From NCBI RefSeq assembly GCF_002068095.1, contig NZ_LWIG01000026.1:406439-453120 (forward strand): a stretch of 46,682 bases of DNA, given 5' to 3'. Below the pieces are notes generated by a model, which worked only from the letters and a program-made list of their open reading frames with translations, was not told the origin of the DNA and did no database searches. Shown here one piece after another: positions 41,800 through 46,682 of this stretch. The translations under genes were made by a program, and so were the position numbers. This DNA comes from Bradyrhizobium sacchari (lineage in GTDB: Bacteria > Pseudomonadota > Alphaproteobacteria > Rhizobiales > Xanthobacteraceae). Within the stretch, counting starts at the first letter, position 1; each line of letters opens with the position of its first letter.

Positions 41800-42509
41800 G
41801 CCAATTCCTCCGCAACCGTCGGGAACAGGCGCTGATAGGCCTCGCCATAGGTCATGGGGACGCCAGTGTTGCGGCTGCCCTGGATGCCACGGTTGAGCGC
41901 GACGCGCTCGTAATAGCCCCAGAGATGTTTTTGCGCGGCGAGGATCTGGAAAGCCTCGTACTTCTCCTTCCAGACCTCGTCGATCTTGAGCAACAGATCC
42001 GGCTTGTAATTGCACTGCTCGGGCTGGTGCGGCTCGAACAGGAATACCGGCGGCGCGGAATATTTGTACTGCGCGCCCGGCTTGTGCCCCATGGCCTGCG
42101 CGACCACGCGCGTCTCCTGGGCGAAATGCGCCGCGTTCGGATGGTCGAAATTATAGGGGTCTTCCAGCGCATGCGTCAGCACGAAGCTCGGATTGAGCTC
42201 GCGGTAGATGTCGACCATACGGTCGAAATGCGCCTCGGTGAGCTTCAGCGGATAGTCGCCGCAGTCGAAGAACTCGATCTCGGCACCGAGCAGCTTGGCA
42301 GCCCGCTCCGCCTCGTCCTTGCGGCCGGCCTTGACCGATTCCAGTGTGGCGCCCTTTTCCTTCCATGCGAACTGGCTCTCGCCGCGCTCGCCGAAGGACA
42401 GGCACACGATCTTCATGCGATAGCCCTTCTTCGCATGCAGCGCGATGGCACCGCCGGCGCGCCAGACGAAATCGCCGGGATGGGCGGTGACGACGAGACC
42501 TGTCTTCAT
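41796..42509 (-). CDS. galB: 4-oxalomesaconate hydratase (GalB-like, PIG-L/LmbE family)
   Basis: A 237-residue PIG-L-type zinc enzyme. The canonical HPDDE is HPGDF here ([19 protein letters not shown]), as I recall for GalB, keeping the zinc His and Asp; [17 protein letters not shown] contributes the other histidines. In Pseudomonas, GalB hydrates oxalomesaconate to the LigK/GalC substrate, and ligK is next in the operon, which makes this role likely over deacetylation. GAGGGGAG lies before ATG 42509; a start at 42536 is less likely. Confidence 0.82.
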   Translation of the reverse strand: MKTGLVVTAHPGDFVWRAGGAIALHAKKGYRMKIVCLSFGERGESQFAWKEKGATLESVKAGRKDEAERAAKLLGAEIEFFDCGDYPLKLTEAHFDRMVDIYRELNPSFVLTHALEDPYNFDHPNAAHFAQETRVVAQAMGHKPGAQYKYSAPPVFLFEPHQPEQCNYKPDLLLKIDEVWKEKYEAFQILAAQKHLWGYYERVALNRGIQGSRNTGVPMTYGEAYQRLFPTVAEELA

Positions 42510-42576
42510 GGGAGAACTCCCCTCTTTCGTTCGCAAGCATCATAAGCTGCCCGCCTCGTGCAGGTAGCAAGTTCAT

Positions 42577-43878
42577 TCAGGCCGCCGCGGCCGCCGGTTC
42601 CTCGCCGTCGAGCGCGCGCTGCAATCGCTCGCCGTCGAGCGCGCCTTCCCATTTGGCAATCGCAATGGTCGCAACCGCGTTCCCGATCAAATTGGTCGGC
42701 GTCAGCCCCTGCGACATCAGGCGGTGGATGCCGAGCACCAGCGCCACGCTGGTCACCGGAATGGTGCCGGTCGCCGACAGCGTCGCCGCCAGCACGACGA
42801 AGGCGGCGCCCGCGATCCCTGCCGCACCCTTGGAGGTCACGAGCAGGATCAAGAGCAGCTCGATCTGCTCAGCGAGCCCGAACGGCGTGTTGGTGGCCTG
42901 CGCCAGGAACACCGAGGCCGCGGCAAGGTACAGGCAGGTGCCGTCGAGATTGAAGGAATAGCCGGTCGGGATCACGAGCCCGACCACGCTCTTCTCGCAG
43001 CCGGCCTTCTCCAGCTTGGTCAGCATCCGCGGCAGCACCGTCTCCGAGGAGGTCGTGGCGATGCAGATCAGCAGCTCTTCCCAGATGTAGCGGATCAGCT
43101 TCAGCAGCGAGAAGCCGCATAGCCGCGCCACCGGCCCGAGCGCAATGACAATGAAGGCCGCGCAAGTGAGATAGAAGCCGCCGAGCAGCTTGCCCAGCGA
43201 AGCCAGCGAACCAACGCCGAACTTTCCGACTGTAAAGGCGATGGCGCCGAACGCGCCGATCGGCGCCGCCCACATCACGAAGCCGACGACCGCGAACACC
43301 ATTTTTGCGGCGATGTCGATCAGATGGACCAGCGGCGCGGCCCTCTCGCCGAGCTGGACCAATGCAAAACCGCACAGCACGGAGATGAACAGCACCTGCA
43401 GGATGTTGCCCTCGGCAAAAGCGCCGATGAACGTCGCCGGCACGATGTTCATCAGGAACGGCACGAAGCCGATCGCCCCGGTCTGCTTGACGTAGGGCTC
43501 GATCGCGCTGGCATTGATGCTGGCGGGATCGATGTTCATGCCGACGCCAGGCCTCAGCAGGTTCACCGCGACAAGACCGATGATCAGCGCGATGGTGGTC
43601 ATGATCTCGAAATAGACGATCGCCTTCACCGCGACGCGCCCCACCCGCGCCATGTCGGCCATGTGCGCGATGCCGTGCACGACCGTGCAGAAGATGATCG
43701 GCGCGATCAGCATCCGGATCGCCTTGATGAAGGCGTCCCCGAGCGGCTGCATCTTGGCGCCCGCCTCGGGACTGGCAATCCCGAGCGCGATACCGGCAGC
43801 CATGGCGATGAGCACCTGGATCCAGAGCTCCTTCCACCAGGCGCGGCCGCGAGGCTTGTCGATCGCGAGCGACGTCAT
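42577..43878 (-). CDS. dctA: C4-dicarboxylate:cation symporter (DctA-like, DAACS family)
   Basis: A 433-residue secondary carrier with about eight helices and two hairpins. Motifs: AIRMLIAPIIFCTVVHGIAH; the serine-rich hairpin reads ATTSSETVLPRM; helix 7 GYSFNLDGTCLYLA; hairpin 2 TSKGAAGIAGAAFVVLAATL; helix 8 LIGNAVATIAIAKWEG. It takes up dicarboxylates (succinate, malate) in known cases; in this operon it may import a dicarboxylic or tricarboxylic aromatic ring-cleavage product. The start overlaps the ligI stop by 4 bases, and galB follows on the other side. Confidence 0.92.
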   Translation of the reverse strand: MTSLAIDKPRGRAWWKELWIQVLIAMAAGIALGIASPEAGAKMQPLGDAFIKAIRMLIAPIIFCTVVHGIAHMADMARVGRVAVKAIVYFEIMTTIALIIGLVAVNLLRPGVGMNIDPASINASAIEPYVKQTGAIGFVPFLMNIVPATFIGAFAEGNILQVLFISVLCGFALVQLGERAAPLVHLIDIAAKMVFAVVGFVMWAAPIGAFGAIAFTVGKFGVGSLASLGKLLGGFYLTCAAFIVIALGPVARLCGFSLLKLIRYIWEELLICIATTSSETVLPRMLTKLEKAGCEKSVVGLVIPTGYSFNLDGTCLYLAAASVFLAQATNTPFGLAEQIELLLILLVTSKGAAGIAGAAFVVLAATLSATGTIPVTSVALVLGIHRLMSQGLTPTNLIGNAVATIAIAKWEGALDGERLQRALDGEEPAAAAA

Positions 43879-44759
43879 CGGTCGAACTCGAACAGACGCG
43901 CGGGATTGTCGACCAGGATCTTCTGCTGGAACTCTGGCTCCGGCGCGAACAGCGGGATCAGATCGACGAGGTCGCCGTCATTCGGCATCACCTTGACGTT
44001 GGGATGCGGCCAGTCGGTGCCCCAGATGACGCGGTCGGGCGCGGTGTCCACGATCTTGCGTGCGAACGGCACCGCGTCGGTGAATGGCGGACCGACCGAG
44101 GACACGCGCTCGGAACCGCAGATCTTCACCCAGCACTTCTCGTCGCGCCGCATCAGCTCGATCAGGATCTTGAACGGAAGCTGCTCGAGCCCCTCCGTCG
44201 CCTTCACCCGGCCCATATGGTCGATGGTGTAGCTGAGCGGCAGCCTGGTCAGCATGTCGGCATATTCAGGCAGGTCGATCGCATCGAAGTGCAGATCGAT
44301 GTGCCAGCCGAGCGGCGTGACCATCGCGACGATGCGGTCGAACACGCGTTTGTCGGGCACGCCGCCGAGATGACGGACGAAATTGAAGCGGCAGCCGCGA
44401 AAACCGCCCTCGTGCAGCACACGAAGCCCGCGCTCGGTGATGCTGTCGTCGATATTGGCAACCGCGCGGTAGGCGCCATTGCTCTGCGCGATCGCATCGA
44501 GCGCGACCGTGTTGTCCGTGCCGTGCACGCTGGCATTGACGATGACCGCGCGCTCGACACCGAGCTTGGCGTGCAGCGCGCGAAAATCCTCCAGCGGCGC
44601 ATCTGGCGGGGTGTAGGAACGGTCAGGCGCGTAGGGATATTTCGAGCCGGGCCCGAAGATGTGGCAATGCGCATCGCAGGACAGTTTTGGCAGCCTGAAC
44701 TTCGGCGTGCGCGTGTCCGGATCGGGTGGCGGAATGGTCGGCGTGTACATCATCGTCAT
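43875..44759 (-). CDS. ligI: 2-pyrone-4,6-dicarboxylate hydrolase (LigI, amidohydrolase)
   Basis: A 294-residue TIM-barrel hydrolase that opens 2-pyrone-4,6-dicarboxylate to oxalomesaconate. The motifs fit LigI: DAHCHIFGPG (H31, H33), VIVNASVHGTDN, GFRGCRFNFVRHLGG, GWHIDLHFDAIDLPEY, LSYTIDHMGRV and WGTDWPHPNVK with the catalytic Asp. A GTG 3 bases before the ATG at 44759 is possible; neither has a clear ribosome binding site. It follows tetR by 30 bases and overlaps dctA. Confidence 0.92.
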   Translation of the reverse strand: MTMMYTPTIPPPDPDTRTPKFRLPKLSCDAHCHIFGPGSKYPYAPDRSYTPPDAPLEDFRALHAKLGVERAVIVNASVHGTDNTVALDAIAQSNGAYRAVANIDDSITERGLRVLHEGGFRGCRFNFVRHLGGVPDKRVFDRIVAMVTPLGWHIDLHFDAIDLPEYADMLTRLPLSYTIDHMGRVKATEGLEQLPFKILIELMRRDEKCWVKICGSERVSSVGPPFTDAVPFARKIVDTAPDRVIWGTDWPHPNVKVMPNDGDLVDLIPLFAPEPEFQQKILVDNPARLFEFDR

Positions 44760-44789
44760 CACTTGAATCGACGAGCGAGACTGCTTGCT

Positions 44790-45500
44790 TCAAGTCTTGC
44801 TGCTGGCGACCGGTCGCCGCCGCGCAGGTGCGGCCTGATCGAGCGCCGGTGCCTGGAACGCGGCGACGGTTGCCTGCACCAGCTGCTCGATGGCGCCCGC
44901 CGCATCGCTGCCGTCGGCCTCGCCGCGAGATAGACGGGAGACTCGGTCCGGCGTCACCAGCGAGTAATAGAGTGCGCCGAGCAGGAAATGGCTGCGCCAG
45001 ACGATGTCGGTGCGCGGAATGTGGGGTAGGCTTTCGTGAATGGCGTCGATGAAGGCGTGGCTGGTGTCGTCAAAGGTCTGCGCGATGATTTTTCGCGCGA
45101 CCTCGTTGCCTTCCGCCGACATCACCGCACGCAGCCGCGTGAAGCGTGCCCCGCCGCCGGCAAGATCGCTGCCGGAGGTGAAGGCCGGCACCACATAGGC
45201 TCGCACGATCGCCTCCAGCCGGTCCTGGAGATCGCGCACGCGCTTGGCGGCGGCGAGCAGCTCGGAACGGCGCAAGTTCATCGGCCCGCAATGGCGCCGG
45301 TAGATCTCCAGCAGCAGGCCGTCCTTGGTCTTGAAATGATAGGTGACGCTACCGGGATTGGCCCCCGCCGCCTGCGCGATGTCGCGCACCGAGACGGCAT
45401 TGAAGCCGTTGGTGGCGAACAGCTCCTCGGCCGCGGCGAGAATTGCCTCGCGCATGTTCGGCTTACGGGCCGTTTCCCTGCTGGTGGGCTTGCGTACCAT
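44790..45500 (-). CDS. TetR-family transcriptional regulator of the lig operon
   Basis: A 236-residue regulator. The HTH reads MREAILAAAEELFATNGFNA, then VSVRDIAQAAGANPGSVTYH and FKTKDGLLLEIYRRHC; the C-terminal part (about 90-210) resembles the TetR_C domain of CerR-like regulators (HFLLGALYYSLVTPDRVSRL). It is the first gene of the operon and lies 5 bases from an 18-bp palindrome that overlaps its promoter, so it probably represses itself and the whole operon. No ribosome binding site precedes ATG 45500 and the message may be leaderless. The frame extends to 45542. Confidence 0.9.
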   Translation of the reverse strand: MVRKPTSRETARKPNMREAILAAAEELFATNGFNAVSVRDIAQAAGANPGSVTYHFKTKDGLLLEIYRRHCGPMNLRRSELLAAAKRVRDLQDRLEAIVRAYVVPAFTSGSDLAGGGARFTRLRAVMSAEGNEVARKIIAQTFDDTSHAFIDAIHESLPHIPRTDIVWRSHFLLGALYYSLVTPDRVSRLSRGEADGSDAAGAIEQLVQATVAAFQAPALDQAAPARRRPVASSKT

Positions 45501-45504
45501 GTGA

Positions 45505-45539
45505 TTTGTACTATCGTACAAAAGATCAGGTCTCGTCAA
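45505..45539 (-). promoter_or_regulatory. tetR-lig operon promoter with palindromic operator
   Basis: TTTGTAC-TATC-GTACAAA (45505-45522) is a perfect 7-bp inverted repeat. On the minus strand, TTGACG (45539-45534) is a good -35, and GATAGT (45515-45510) lies 18 bases further, inside the palindrome, as -10. The predicted transcript start is about 45503. The same region could serve the divergent TctC-like gene at 45604. Confidence 0.65.
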
Positions 45540-45603
45540 CAAAAACCATGGGCAACGTCTGGGACCGCCACCAAGGACGGAATGCCCGCAAGGAGTGCTG
45601 GAA

Positions 45604-46581
45604 ATGCTGGGTTTGAGTACGACAATCGGCCGGCTTGCGGTCGGCGCAGGCGTGCTGCTGGCGGCAAGCGTCGCGCAGGCCGAAAATTATCCGAGCAAGC
45701 CGGTCCACATCCTGGTGCCCTATGCGGCCGGCGGCGCAGTCGACGTGCTCGCGCGCACGCTGGGACAGGCACTCGCAAAAACCTGGGGCCAGCAGCCGGT
45801 GATCGACAATCGCCCCGGCGCCGGCGGCATCGTCGCCTCGCAGACGCTCGCCCAGGCCGCACCCGACGGCTACACGCTGATCCTGGTCGCGAGCGGCCAT
45901 CCGCTGAACCAGTTCATCTATCCGAGCGTGCCCTACGACACGTTCAGGGATTTCACCGCGATCACCGAAGTGGCCTCTTCGCCGCTCGCAATCGTGGTCG
46001 CCAAGGACAGCCCCTACAAGACGCTCGGCGATCTCCTCGCCGCCGCGAGGAAAGAGCCGGACAAGCTCTCCTACGGCATGTCCGGCAACGGCACCTCGGC
46101 GCATCTCGCCGGCGAGCTGCTCAAATACATGTCCGGCACTAGCATCGTCGCGATCCCCTACAAGGGCGGCGCGCCGGCATTGACGGCGGTGATCGCAGGC
46201 GAGATCCCGCTCAGCATCAATCCGCTCGCAGAAGCCATCGGCCAGCTCGAGGGCGGCCCAGTGCGCGCGCTCGCGGTGACCTCCGCGGAACGCTCCAAGG
46301 CGCTGCCGGACGTTCCGACCATCGCCGAGGCCGGCGTGCCCGGCTACGACGTCTCGGTCTGGTGGGGCGTGCTAGGTCCGGCGAAGATGCCGCCGGAGAT
46401 CGTCGCGAAGCTCGAGACCGACCTCAAGACCGCGCTGCAAGACCCCAGCGTGCTGTCGACGCTCGGCAAGATCGGCGCAGCCCCCGTCGGCTCCTCCGCC
46501 AAGGATTTTGACGCCTACATGCATGCCGAGGCGACCAAATGGGAGCCGGTGCTGAGGGCCGCGAACATCCGCGCGCAGTAG
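45604..46581 (+). CDS. Tripartite tricarboxylate transporter (Bug/TctC) substrate-binding protein
   Basis: A 325-residue periplasmic receptor. The signal peptide is about 1-26 (SVAQA). Family motifs: YPSKPVHILVPYAAGGAVDV, LGQALAKTWGQQPVIDNRPG with AGGIVASQTLAQAAPDGYTL, PYKGGAPALTAVIAGEIPLS and VPGYDVSVWWGVLGPAKMPP. AAGGAG lies 8 bases before ATG 45604; a GTG at 45595 falls on the ribosome binding site. Bug proteins bind carboxylates, and the divergent lig operon suggests an aromatic or tricarboxylic acid. No membrane subunits (TctA/B) are in the window. Confidence 0.93.
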   Translation: MLGLSTTIGRLAVGAGVLLAASVAQAENYPSKPVHILVPYAAGGAVDVLARTLGQALAKTWGQQPVIDNRPGAGGIVASQTLAQAAPDGYTLILVASGHPLNQFIYPSVPYDTFRDFTAITEVASSPLAIVVAKDSPYKTLGDLLAAARKEPDKLSYGMSGNGTSAHLAGELLKYMSGTSIVAIPYKGGAPALTAVIAGEIPLSINPLAEAIGQLEGGPVRALAVTSAERSKALPDVPTIAEAGVPGYDVSVWWGVLGPAKMPPEIVAKLETDLKTALQDPSVLSTLGKIGAAPVGSSAKDFDAYMHAEATKWEPVLRAANIRAQ

Positions 46582-46682
46582 GGCTCTTTTCATGAGGACC
46601 TCCGGGCACATTGCGCGCATCGCCCTGCAGCAGCAAGCGGCTCTGCGCGACGCGACCACGGCTCAATAAAGGAAGCCCCGCC

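Noticed and set aside
46582..46682. Search for a terminator or gene at the right window edge
   Set aside because: No hairpin with a T-run and no ORF start with a ribosome binding site was seen; the sequence is cut too soon to judge.

Overview
The window looks like a chromosomal segment of a Bradyrhizobium-type alphaproteobacterium (Nitrobacteraceae). The signs are a high-GC coding style with GAGG/GGAGG ribosome binding sites, many ABC/TRAP-like solute-binding proteins and small hypothetical proteins of a kind familiar from this group, and intergenic palindromes of the 'GCATGATC...CCGGAAAA...TTTTCCGG...GATCATGC' type. No rRNA, tRNA, CRISPR array or intact insertion sequence was seen. Protein identifications are from motif recognition by eye; no database search was run.

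Region 1 (1-7.8 kb): a TetR regulator cut by the window edge, divergent from an RND efflux pair (periplasmic adaptor and inner-membrane pump) with a clear palindromic operator between them. Then follow a TauE/SafE permease, two overlapping small ORFs and a LuxR-type regulator. Region 2 (8-15 kb): a large autotransporter with a repetitive passenger, a DUF6894-like protein, a DUF3455-like secreted protein interrupted by an in-frame TGA, an AraC regulator and a second LuxR regulator paralogous to the first. Region 3 (15-18.2 kb): a secreted protein of unknown function, a MaoC-like hydratase, two micro-ORFs coupled by ATGA, two conserved hypothetical genes and an MltB-like lytic transglycosylase. 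Region 4 (18.2-23.3 kb): a Baeyer-Villiger-type monooxygenase divergent from an acyl-CoA ligase and an acyl-CoA dehydrogenase, plausibly a ketone or terpenoid oxidation and activation module. Region 5 (23.3-25.7 kb): an exported epoxide-hydrolase-like protein beside an IS5-type transposase remnant, probably acquired cargo, followed by a row of three tiny one-helix membrane ORFs. Region 6 (25.8-30.7 kb): a marR-FUSC-DUF1656-HlyD operon (aromatic acid efflux type) divergent from an MFS exporter, with a palindrome lying on the marR promoter.

Region 7 (30.7-38.8 kb): a polar amino-acid-type binding protein, then an NMT1-type ABC importer (ATPase, permease, binding protein) in one operon with a TRZ/ATZ-type amidohydrolase. 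A divergent FCD-type GntR regulator follows, then a SnoaL-like protein and a CodA-like amidohydrolase. TGCATGCA palindromes sit in the intergenic regions of this locus only, as far as I could see, and suggest one regulon for import and hydrolysis of a nitrogenous or heterocyclic compound.

Region 8 (39.3-46.6 kb): a tightly packed seven-gene operon, tetR-ligI-dctA-galB-ligK-(Pht5-like)-(DUF1932 dehydrogenase). It encodes the lower protocatechuate/gallate 4,5-cleavage route (pyrone dicarboxylate to pyruvate and oxaloacetate) with a dicarboxylate carrier, under an autoregulatory palindrome and divergent from a Bug/TctC-type binding protein. No ring-cleavage dioxygenase, LigC or oxalomesaconate tautomerase is in the window. 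The last 100 bases (46582-46682) hold nothing I can identify. The remaining gene-free stretches without their own entry are all under 300 bases (largest 14733-15013 and 6442-6668) and show no gene.
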